31,423 nt of DNA. Origin: Flavobacteriaceae bacterium (GTDB taxonomy: Bacteria > Bacteroidota > Bacteroidia > Flavobacteriales > Flavobacteriaceae). The DNA is taken from contig JABHGH010000131.1 of NCBI GenBank assembly GCA_018672145.1, positions 1-31,423 of the forward strand, in the 5' to 3' direction. Below, one piece after another: positions 24,901 through 31,423 of the stretch (position 1 is the stretch's first letter; each line of letters begins with the position of its first letter). The position numbers and the translations under genes were made by a program. Under the pieces are notes generated by a model that was given only the letters and a program-made list of their open reading frames with translations, was not told the origin of the DNA and searched no databases.

Positions 24901-27900
24901 TGTCATAATTTTCTTGCGTTCCGGAGCCAGGGAGCGGGGTTCTGTTGGTAATCGACTCGGCATGAACAAACATTTTAAGGCGTTTATATTGACGCATATC
25001 GATGTCAATGTTTTTATAAACCCCTTTCATGTCTTTGGGCTCAAGATCCTGTACTGTTAACGAAAGAGACTGTTCGTTTTGGCGAATTAGTGTATTGAAG
25101 TTATTGAGTTTTTCTCGTTCTATTCCTGTAGGTAGCTTATAGTTAATTGGAATACGATTTTCATTTTCAAGAATGTTAACCGTACTCACATCAAGCGATG
25201 TGTTGGTATAATTAATTTTATCCGCGTTGAGTGGCTGGCTAAATCTACTCCAATCACCACGTACCAGATCGAGTGTTCCAAAACGAAGCACAACTGGTTT
25301 GGTAAAACCCTTAAGCCACATGCGCATAAAGCGGACAGAGCGTAAATCGGACATGTTATTTACAGCTTCAAAATAAGGACGTAAAGCTGGGTTTTCATAG
25401 TATTCGGGAATGACCGGAATTTTAAATTGCAACCAACGAGAAGTCGTTTTTTCTCCATTTGCTAGTTCTACATTATTATTGATCCGAACATCAGCAATAA
25501 ATGGATGTGAACCTGCTTCCATTTTTTTATGAATCGGAATGCGATACTCAAAATAACTGTCAATGGTATTCATTGTGTTATCCTTGTTCAAATCCTCAGC
25601 GTCAGGAACGGTATAGGATCCACGATTATTATTAGACACCTGCAGAATGGAATTTCCGTCTGTTCCGTTATAGCGTTTATATCGATTTAGGATGGAGCCA
25701 TTTGCTTGTAAAAAATACTGATAATTATCTCCGGCTGGATCTCCATTTTCACCTGATAACTGACTGGAATAAACGAGACGCTCCTCGCTGTCTGAAAGTC
25801 CATCGAAACCAACATCTTGTCGTTCCCGATTGTCGCCGTTGGCGTCAAATGCATACACCAAAGACTGCGTTGCTGGTGTTCGCCCCCAGCCCGTTTCATA
25901 GGTCAATGCAAGACCGTCTATGCCAGGCAAACCGTTTTCATATTGCTTTCGTCCATCGCGCAAAACATCTTCTGAAATACTTCCAAGGTTAAAAATCAAG
26001 TCCCCCAAATTATCTTCTGTTAACTCTGGATTATCAGAAAAGGTGTCAAGCATCCAAAATTCAATATACTCCACATTAGATTGATCAAAATTGGTACTAC
26101 TCAACGCTCTTGTAATTCCCGCCCAATTGGCAGATACATCATTTGAGAAAGAAGTGAGTTGATTGTTATTGTAGGGTCCTTTTTCGTTCGGATAAAAGGC
26201 AAGATCCATAGTGTACTGAACAGAAGTTTGACCTTGTATCAAGTCTTGTTGTGGAAAAATTTCGTTGATAAACACTCTTCGCACCTCGTCTTCTGAAAGG
26301 TCATTGTTTGAAATTTCTGAAGGACGCCGACTCGAATAAAAAATAGGATCAATTGTGTACCACGCCATTCTTGCACGGTGGTGCCCAGCGCTTAAGTCAT
26401 CGATTGGTGCTTCCGCTCCAGAAACATTGGCAGCAGGCACGCTCGACAACGACCAAGACAGTGCGTCTCTTAAATCAATATTGCTCTGAGCTCCCTCAAA
26501 GTCATCAACATAGGTTGTTGCTTCTCCATTTAGCGCTGTTCCTTTTGGTGTGCGAGACATTAAATAGGCAATCTCTCCACGGAAAGAAACATTGGACATC
26601 ACTTCGGAATCGACATTGGGGAGTTTATTTGCCATACGTGTCAAAAACGGCACCTCAGTCGAGAAAGTGGTGCTCATGCCGAGCATGGTATTATTGACTG
26701 GTTCAACTCCGTAATTTGCTTTTTGGGTAAGTGGCCGCTCACTCAAGTTCATGGCTGTGGCAGCAAGTAAGAATTTATCGCTGAATTTGTGTTCGGTATG
26801 AATTCCGGTAAATCGTTTGTTTTGTTGTCCGAAAAAAGAATTGCTTTCCGTAGACACTTCAATCGGCACATTAGAGTTTTGTAAATTTTCGTTTAGTATT
26901 GTAACGCGACCAAGCTGATAATTTACAGCGTAATCAACTCCCTCTTGGAGTAAGCGCCCTGAAGCAGTTACTCGCACCGATCCTCGAGGCACATTAAATG
27001 CTCCTAAGGAAATCCCTGAACCTCCGCCACTTGACTTATAACGTCCTTTTAATTGGAATTTGTTTTGGGCGGCATAGTCTAGCGCCTCCGACTTTGTTAA
27101 CTGATACATTTCAGGAAAAACATACTTCTTTTGATTTGCATTAAATGTCGCTGCAATCGAATAATCCTCGGAAGAGTCAGACTTTAGTGTGTCAAACAAA
27201 TAGCTTCCAAAAGGCTCTACTTTAGGGAAAATGATACGTCCATTTTCACGGTTAACTGTCACCCCTTCTACAAAATCAAAAAAACCGTCACCACCATCCT
27301 GAAGATCGTTGTAAACATTGAGTCGATCAACACCAAAAACGTTGAGTAAGACTTTACGGTCTAGGCCATCAGGCCAAATGTCAGCGGCTACCGGCTCAAT
27401 GTAATTGATCGGAGATGGATCGGAATACAACAGATTAAATACAAAGCCTTCTTGCTCCAATTGGTATGCGCCAATGTTATAAATGTTTTTCATCATCAAA
27501 TCCCAAACAGGCTGATCGACATTGGTGAGATTGCTACGTAAAAGCTTGACGACTAAGCTATTATTGAGAACTTGCTGGGCTTGTTGCCCACCTACTCCAG
27601 TGGCAGATGTAGATGGCACACCATCTCCGGCAAATTCACCCACCTGATAGGTCTCTCCCCCGATGGTGAATTGAAAAGCAACTGCCAAAATCTCGTCGTT
27701 GTTTAGCCTTTGCTTGAGTGAGACATAGCCCAACTGAGGATGAAAGTCATAGTCGGTGAGTTCGAGTTTTCGGGCACTCTCCAAAACGGCATAGTCGATT
27801 CCTTCTTGTACCACATCAGACAAACTGCCAAAGCCATTTTTGGTTGTTGCAATATCACGAATCTCATTGGTCAAAATTCCTGTACCCAGCTGATCAGGAT

Positions 27901-29185
27901 TCAGAAGATTAGCCCCATTGTCTGGATAACCACTCACACTAGTCGGAGTAAAAAAATTGCTTGCCAAATCGTCGAGTCGCACTTTTTCTGGGTTTGTTTC
28001 TCCCAAATCCTGTAGAGCTACAAGGTTTCTCACATTGTTGGTCTGTGCATTACGATTGGTCACCCATACCTCTAGTCGAGTAATTTGTACTGAAGTGTTG
28101 ATGTAGGGATAAGTAGCAATCGCACGATCGTAGTTGTCACGAAAATATTGTGCTAAGAAAAAGTGTCTATCTTCTTCATAGTCAAGAGCAAAGAGTGAAA
28201 AATCCTCCAAATTACCATCGGAAGAAGTCATCATGCGTTGCGTTTGGGATCGCTGTTCGGAGACCAACGCAGAAATGTTTGTTTTTCCAAACTTGAGATC
28301 TGCCTTAACCCCAAATAGACTTTGCGCACCTGAAATTAGTGAACTGTTGAGTGGCATGCTCACGTTTCCGATTTCTAATTTTTGTAAGATCCCGTCTTCA
28401 TTTCCGCTATACCCGTCTTTTAAGCTTTTAATCTTATCGATGCCTCCCTTAAGTCGATCCACCTCGTTTTGTATGCGTCCAACGGCGCCAGAAACAGACG
28501 AAATTGCACCGCCTACACGCCCTCCTGAAGAATCTGCTATTTCCGAAACTGTCGGAGGAAAAAAATCGAGTTTAATCAGGTTTTGAAAGTCAAAAGTGGA
28601 TTGGGTGTCATAGTTCGCATTGATACGAAAACGACTTCCGATATTCCCAACCAAACCAACACTAATACGCTGATCAAAATCAAATCCAAAACTACTTTGG
28701 TTTCTAGGAGAAAGCGCTGGATTTCCTGATTTTTGATAACGCATCCCAAAATCAATGTCGACTGATCCTTTCGGCACAATTTGAATCACCTGACTCCCAA
28801 ATAATTTCTTAAAAAGGTCTGATTTCACATAGAGATCTGGTAGTAGGTTTTTTTGTTTTTCGGGGTCTTCGACATCGCCTGAAAGCAATTCTTGTTTGTC
28901 GTTGATATAGTTACGCGCTTCCATGCGCATCATTCGGTCGAGGTACTCTTTAGGGGTTAGTGTGAGTGGAGCATTGATATTAATTTCGCCCACTTTTACG
29001 GCATAGATGTACAAATCTAGATTAGGATCATAGGTGTATTCTTCTTTAAAAGAAGTTGGCAGATCCTTACTAGCAATATTTTGGATAGCCGGTGACAATT
29101 GAAGGCTATCGTTCTGAGCGAAAACAATCCCTGAAAACAAAAGAAAAACAACCAGTAAAATATACCTAGTTGAAATAAAACGCAT
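21914..29185 (-). CDS. sprA: Type IX secretion system outer membrane translocon SprA/Sov
   Basis: A 2423-residue outer-membrane protein, close to the ~2400 residues of Flavobacterium SprA. SprA (Sov in Porphyromonas) is the giant single-chain barrel through which T9SS substrates, including gliding adhesins, cross the outer membrane. The signal peptide covers about 1-23 (ends IVFAQ). Recognisable blocks are the N-terminal LYVKSDLFKKLFGSQVIQIVP, the glycine-rich VDIDFGMRYQKSGNPALSPRNQ region, many repeated strand-turn units with NINRTFNS-type patterns, and a last strand GITLRYSFGN. The frame is intact throughout. It starts 5 bases after ruvA, so it is in the same transcript. No T9SS C-terminal signal domain was seen in any other protein of the window. 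Confidence 0.96.
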   Translation of the reverse strand: MRFISTRYILLVVFLLFSGIVFAQNDSLQLSPAIQNIASKDLPTSFKEEYTYDPNLDLYIYAVKVGEININAPLTLTPKEYLDRMMRMEARNYINDKQELLSGDVEDPEKQKNLLPDLYVKSDLFKKLFGSQVIQIVPKGSVDIDFGMRYQKSGNPALSPRNQSSFGFDFDQRISVGLVGNIGSRFRINANYDTQSTFDFQNLIKLDFFPPTVSEIADSSGGRVGGAISSVSGAVGRIQNEVDRLKGGIDKIKSLKDGYSGNEDGILQKLEIGNVSMPLNSSLISGAQSLFGVKADLKFGKTNISALVSEQRSQTQRMMTSSDGNLEDFSLFALDYEEDRHFFLAQYFRDNYDRAIATYPYINTSVQITRLEVWVTNRNAQTNNVRNLVALQDLGETNPEKVRLDDLASNFFTPTSVSGYPDNGANLLNPDQLGTGILTNEIRDIATTKNGFGSLSDVVQEGIDYAVLESARKLELTDYDFHPQLGYVSLKQRLNNDEILAVAFQFTIGGETYQVGEFAGDGVPSTSATGVGGQQAQQVLNNSLVVKLLRSNLTNVDQPVWDLMMKNIYNIGAYQLEQEGFVFNLLYSDPSPINYIEPVAADIWPDGLDRKVLLNVFGVDRLNVYNDLQDGGDGFFDFVEGVTVNRENGRIIFPKVEPFGSYLFDTLKSDSSEDYSIAATFNANQKKYVFPEMYQLTKSEALDYAAQNKFQLKGRYKSSGGGSGISLGAFNVPRGSVRVTASGRLLQEGVDYAVNYQLGRVTILNENLQNSNVPIEVSTESNSFFGQQNKRFTGIHTEHKFSDKFLLAATAMNLSERPLTQKANYGVEPVNNTMLGMSTTFSTEVPFLTRMANKLPNVDSEVMSNVSFRGEIAYLMSRTPKGTALNGEATTYVDDFEGAQSNIDLRDALSWSLSSVPAANVSGAEAPIDDLSAGHHRARMAWYTIDPIFYSSRRPSEISNNDLSEDEVRRVFINEIFPQQDLIQGQTSVQYTMDLAFYPNEKGPYNNNQLTSFSNDVSANWAGITRALSSTNFDQSNVEYIEFWMLDTFSDNPELTEDNLGDLIFNLGSISEDVLRDGRKQYENGLPGIDGLALTYETGWGRTPATQSLVYAFDANGDNRERQDVGFDGLSDSEERLVYSSQLSGENGDPAGDNYQYFLQANGSILNRYKRYNGTDGNSILQVSNNNRGSYTVPDAEDLNKDNTMNTIDSYFEYRIPIHKKMEAGSHPFIADVRINNNVELANGEKTTSRWLQFKIPVIPEYYENPALRPYFEAVNNMSDLRSVRFMRMWLKGFTKPVVLRFGTLDLVRGDWSRFSQPLNADKINYTNTSLDVSTVNILENENRIPINYKLPTGIEREKLNNFNTLIRQNEQSLSLTVQDLEPKDMKGVYKNIDIDMRQYKRLKMFVHAESITNRTPLPGSGTQENYDKRMVAFLRIGTDLTENYYQIEVPLKPSSYTEGVSNNLSAEEVWQPDSNSIDIPLDLLTAVKAKSIQQRSLVGATYFDEEVNLIDEFTAISDLPGDKKYKIAVRGNPTLGQIRTIMVGIKNPSETAGELLHGEVWFNELRLAEIDTQGGWAAVAEMDVNIADFATINLNGNLSTVGFGNIDQIPNQRSQEDIRGYGINTNINVGQLLPEKWGVQLPLSYSFAEEFITPEYDPFYQDLKLQDRLDAVEDQANKDAIRSQAMSQSQRKSINLIGVRKQRGPEQRKDFFDFENFDVSYSYNEESRSDYEMEDYSFKNLRFSLGYQYDFEPLSIEPFSNIPFINTKKYLQWLSAINLNPIPSNVSLSANINRTFNSQQFREVYLEGVDAGSQLALPKLQQRKYMFDWIFTLNHNLTKSLRFDFTASSNNIIRNYNTDNTKANQELDIWDGFWDDGDPNQFSQRLGMTYNLPFRLLPLLNFIDGTYSYSADFNWQRGSEALNEVEDEFGNVLGMVNTIQNANTHNVNASLNFQKIYKSFKLKKNKRSSDRKKVKTQLTNSLIGIATALKRFQLTYSENNGTVLPGYTQLVGLLGTSNPGLPFALGSQSDIRYEAAKRGWLTEFPSYNGQFTQIKNTQLSYSAEVDLLEGLQLDINGNRNFSENSAENFVVSGTSYTPLNPTSFGNFEISTILLKTAFSSGDVDNKAFENLKTNRLIIAQRLGNDRGIDIGNIDVDGFPIGYGKNNQAVLIPAFLSAYSGANPENVSFDATRETPLPNWSMQYTGLMKTKLFKKHFQRFSIAHGYRASHTLNNYSTNLSYESSNPNALDQGGNYLNETLYTNINLVEQFNPLIKVDFELKNSLQFSTEIKKDRALALSLDNNLLTETSGDELTIGMGYRLKSVPFRTNIGGKRKTLKGDINIKGDLSIRDNITIVRNLDLLNNQVTAGQRLWSFKISADYALSRNLTALFFYDHTFSKFAISTAFPQTNVRSGITLRYSFGN

Positions 29186-29190
29186 AATAC

Positions 29191-29772
29191 CTACAGTTTA
29201 TTCAAAGCATTGCGGATAAGGCGTTCGACGCTCATATCAGAATCGACTCCAATGAGCTCGTCAAGCACTTTCACACATGCCTTAGTTTGATATCCCAAGA
29301 CCACTAATGCAGATAACGCTTCTTCTTTGTTTGTATTGTTTATGGAAGTTGGAATTCCGGCATCGGCAACGATTCCCTGAATTTTGTCACGAAGTTCAAT
29401 CACAACACGTTGGGCAGTTTTAGCACCAATTCCTTTAACCGATTGGATAATATCTACTTGTTCCGCTTGAATGGCCTGCCCAATTTCGATTGGGCTCAAA
29501 GATGATAGCATTGTACGGGCAGTGTTGGCGCCGATTCCCGAAATACCAATCAGTAGTCGAAACACCTGTCGCTCAAGATCTGTGCTAAAACCATATAGGG
29601 TTTGTGCGTCCTCACGAACTTGAAGGTGTGTGAAGAGCTGAATGTTTTCATCATCAGAAAGCTGGCCAAACGTAAATAAAGAAATGTTGACCAAATAGCC
29701 AACACCTTGACAGTCAATAACGACTGACGTTGGTGATTTTTCGACAAGACGTCCGCGAAGTTGTGTGATCAT
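29191..29772 (-). CDS. ruvA: Holliday junction branch migration protein RuvA
   Basis: Tetrameric junction-binding protein that recruits the RuvB motor during recombination repair. The 193 residues show the N-terminal OB domain (MITQLRGRLVEKSPTSVVIDCQGVGYLV), two helix-hairpin-helix motifs (LIGISGIGANTARTMLS and VKGIGAKTAQRVVIELRDKI), and the C-terminal RuvB-contacting domain (EEALSALVVLGYQTKACVKVL). It lies between queG and sprA, in the same operon as ruvB but separated from it by queG. A possible -7 box sits 11 bases upstream of its ATG. Confidence 0.97.
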   Translation of the reverse strand: MITQLRGRLVEKSPTSVVIDCQGVGYLVNISLFTFGQLSDDENIQLFTHLQVREDAQTLYGFSTDLERQVFRLLIGISGIGANTARTMLSSLSPIEIGQAIQAEQVDIIQSVKGIGAKTAQRVVIELRDKIQGIVADAGIPTSINNTNKEEALSALVVLGYQTKACVKVLDELIGVDSDMSVERLIRNALNKL

Positions 29773-29782
29773 AAATGCTTCT

Positions 29783-29790
29783 CAAAAGTA
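29783..29790 (-). promoter_or_regulatory. Possible -7 box for ruvA-sprA
   Basis: The minus strand reads TACTTTTG, a perfect TAnnTTTG, 11 bases before the ruvA ATG in the 55-base gap after queG. No -33 TTG was found at the usual distance. If real, sprA would have a promoter independent of ruvB-queG. The same gap contains a weak GTCAC/GTGAC inverted repeat that is too poor to call a terminator. Confidence 0.4.
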
Positions 29791-29827
29791 ATGATTATTT
29801 TGTCACCATAGCATTCGAGAAAGTGAC

Positions 29828-30751
29828 TTATTTTAAAAATTGCAAATTTCGTTGCAAGCCCGAAAATTGGGTACGTTGAACAGCACTTTTCTCAAACAGA
29901 CGATTGAAAACGACTTCTGTGATTTCATGCCAATCGTTTTTGGTGAGGTTCATGAGTTCCGGGGAGGGTTCAAATTCGGGTTCTTGATGAGGCGTTGAAA
30001 AGCGGTTCCAAGGGCACACATCCTGACACACATCACAGCCAAATGCCCAGTTGTCAAATTTTCCCTTGACTTCTTGCGGGATTGCATCTTTGAGTTCAAT
30101 CGTAAAGTGAGAAATACACTTGCTACCATCCACTTGATAGGGTGCTATGATTGCATCCGTAGGACAAGCATCAATACAAGCAGTGCAAGAGCCGCAGTGG
30201 TCTGTTACAGGTGTGTCCGCTTCTAAAGGCAAATCGATAATCAGTTCCGCAATAAAGAAAAAAGAACCTGTTTTCTTTGAAATCAAATTGGTGTGTTTTC
30301 CAAGCCATCCCAATCCGCCTTTTGCAGCCCATGCCTTGTCTAGAACTGGTGCGGAATCGACAAAGGCTCTTCCAGATACCTCTCCGATTTCTTCTTCAAT
30401 ACTATGCATCAGTTCTTTGAGTTTTTCCTTAACAACAAAGTGATAATCCTTGCCATAGGCATACTTTGATAACTTCGGTGCTTCTTTGTCAGATTGTTTG
30501 GCACTAGGATAGTAGTTGTAAAGAAGCGATACGACACTTTTTGCTCCAGGCACTAATTTTGTGGGGTCGAGGCGCTTATCAAAATTGCGCTCCATGTAGG
30601 TCATACTGCCATGATGACCCTGAGCAAGCCACTGCTCAAGGCGTGGGGCTTCATCTTCCAAAAACCCAGCTTTAGAAATACCACACGACAAAAAGCCAAG
30701 ACGTTTGGCGTGTTCTTTAATTTGTTTGCTATGTAGCTCAGAGGCGTTCAA
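29828..30751 (-). CDS. queG: Epoxyqueuosine reductase
   Basis: Cobalamin- and Fe-S-dependent enzyme that makes the last step to queuosine at the wobble position of GUN tRNAs. The 307-residue protein has the family start HAKRLGFLSCGISKAGF, the RFVDSAP-type active-site segment (FVDSAPVLD with Asp132), and two 4Fe-4S motifs: Cys186, 189, 192, 196 in CGSCTACIDACP and Cys239, 242, 246 in CDVCQDVCPW. It lacks the C-terminal HEAT extension, as in other Bacteroidota. The start is TTG at 30751, overlapping the ruvB stop by four bases (TTGA); no upstream ATG exists in this frame. Confidence 0.95.
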   Translation of the reverse strand: MNASELHSKQIKEHAKRLGFLSCGISKAGFLEDEAPRLEQWLAQGHHGSMTYMERNFDKRLDPTKLVPGAKSVVSLLYNYYPSAKQSDKEAPKLSKYAYGKDYHFVVKEKLKELMHSIEEEIGEVSGRAFVDSAPVLDKAWAAKGGLGWLGKHTNLISKKTGSFFFIAELIIDLPLEADTPVTDHCGSCTACIDACPTDAIIAPYQVDGSKCISHFTIELKDAIPQEVKGKFDNWAFGCDVCQDVCPWNRFSTPHQEPEFEPSPELMNLTKNDWHEITEVVFNRLFEKSAVQRTQFSGLQRNLQFLK

Positions 30752-31423
30752 AACAAGCCGCCTTGCTGGCTTCCCTTTGACCGCCCAAGATGTTGATAGG
30801 CAAGGTCTGTGACCTCACGTCCTCGAGGTGTGCGAACAATGAATCCTTGTTGAATGAGAAATGGTTCGTAAACTTCTTCTAATGTCTCTGCACTTTCGGA
30901 AACTGCTGTGGCTAGGGTGTTGATTCCAACTGGGCCGCCCTTAAATTTGTCCATCATAGTGGACAGAATTTTGTTGTCCATTTCGTCCAGACCGTGGGCA
31001 TCTACATGTAAGGCTTCTAAGCCATATTTGGCGATTTTCATATCGATACTTCCGTCTCCTTTGATTTGCGCAAAATCACGAATTCGTCGTAACAAGGCAT
31101 TGGCTATCCGTGGCGTACCACGACTACGACCGGCAATCTCAATCGCCGCTTCATTGGTAATCGCTATGTTTAGGATATCTGCACTTCTTTCAACTATGGT
31201 TGACAAAACCTCTGTGGTGTAATAGTTCAATCGACAATTGATGCCAAAACGTGCACGCATTGGGGCAGTGAGCAAGCCCGAGCGGGTGGTTGCCCCGATC
31301 AATGTAAAGGGGTTGAGGTTGATTTCGACCGTACGAGCATTTGGCCCCGACTCAATCATGATGTCGATTTTGTAGTCTTCCATGGCCGAGTAGAGATACT
31401 CTTCTACGATGGGACTTAAACGG
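30748..31423 (-). CDS. ruvB: Holliday junction branch migration helicase RuvB, C-terminal two thirds
   Basis: The frame runs off the right edge of the window, so the N-terminal ~110 residues with Walker A are not visible; the Met at 31383 is internal (preceded by SPIVEEYLYSA). About 225 residues remain of the usual ~340. They include IMIESGPNARTVEINL, the sensor/arginine-finger block LIGATTRSGLLTAPMRARFG, the sensor 2 region GTPRIANALLRRIRDFAQ, and the winged-helix end with GINTLATAVSE and RTPRGREVTDLAYQHLG. RuvB is the AAA+ motor that drives branch migration with RuvA. It is the first visible gene of the long minus-strand operon. Confidence 0.97.
   Translation of the reverse strand, partial: RLSPIVEEYLYSAMEDYKIDIMIESGPNARTVEINLNPFTLIGATTRSGLLTAPMRARFGINCRLNYYTTEVLSTIVERSADILNIAITNEAAIEIAGRSRGTPRIANALLRRIRDFAQIKGDGSIDMKIAKYGLEALHVDAHGLDEMDNKILSTMMDKFKGGPVGINTLATAVSESAETLEEVYEPFLIQQGFIVRTPRGREVTDLAYQHLGRSKGSQQGGLF

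Noticed and set aside
21914..29185. Many open frames on the plus strand across sprA
   Set aside because: All are short, lack recognisable domains, and lie opposite an intact 2423-codon gene.
29791..29835. GTCAC/GTGAC inverted repeat after queG as a terminator
   Set aside because: Only a 5-bp stem with a 16-base loop and no clear T-run following it.

Overview
The window is a stretch of Bacteroidota chromosome, almost certainly from the family Flavobacteriaceae. Three things point there. First, it holds genes restricted to or typical of that group: sprA (type IX secretion translocon), a DUF6089 barrel protein, the QCSMCRA small cox-cluster protein, and a Bacteroidota-style acidic/proline TonB. 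Second, the gene orders nadK-DUF6089-uppS-bamA-ompH-ompH-murI and ruvB-queG-ruvA-sprA-gcvH-vanZ-tonB are familiar from flavobacteria. Third, promoters fit the Bacteroidota -7 consensus TAnnTTTG instead of a sigma70 -10 box. The DNA is AT-rich by eye, Shine-Dalgarno sequences are weak, and several starts are GTG or TTG. I saw no insertion sequence, phage gene, tRNA, rRNA, CRISPR array or toxin-antitoxin pair. The longest gap between genes is 179 bases (15164-15342).

Layout. (1) 1-7248, plus strand: the end of a CBS-domain protein, NAD kinase, a DUF6089 outer-membrane-type protein, UppS (undecaprenyl diphosphate for the envelope), BamA (outer membrane insertase), two OmpH/Skp periplasmic chaperones, a strong terminator, then glutamate racemase. 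This is an envelope-building island. (2) 7235-9379: a gamma-carbonic-anhydrase-type hexapeptide protein (minus), an Nfu Fe-S scaffold protein (plus) and tsaB (minus), packed tail to tail. (3) 9410-15163, minus: a complete tripartite MacAB-TolC-like exporter in the transcribed order ATPase, permease, permease, adaptor, outer-membrane channel. (4) 15343-20304, minus: a cytochrome oxidase assembly operon. It runs heme O synthase, two subunit III genes, subunit IV, a cysteine-less SCO-like protein, SCO1, DUF420 and a 71-residue CxxC protein, led by a good promoter at 20320-20350. Subunits I and II are not in the window. (5) 20392-31423, minus: ruvB (cut by the window edge), queG, ruvA, sprA, gcvH, a VanZ-like protein and tonB, ending in a likely terminator.

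How the genes fit together. Most of the window serves the envelope and respiration: precursor lipid (UppS), D-glutamate (MurI), barrel insertion (BamA, Skp), T9SS translocation (SprA), energy transduction to the outer membrane (TonB), drug/peptide efflux, and maturation of an aa3-type oxidase. Nothing here is a clear new system. The least explained parts are the degenerate SCO paralogue with only a TTG start, the small CxxC membrane protein of the oxidase operon, the large soluble insertion in subunit III, and the DUF6089 protein translationally coupled to uppS.
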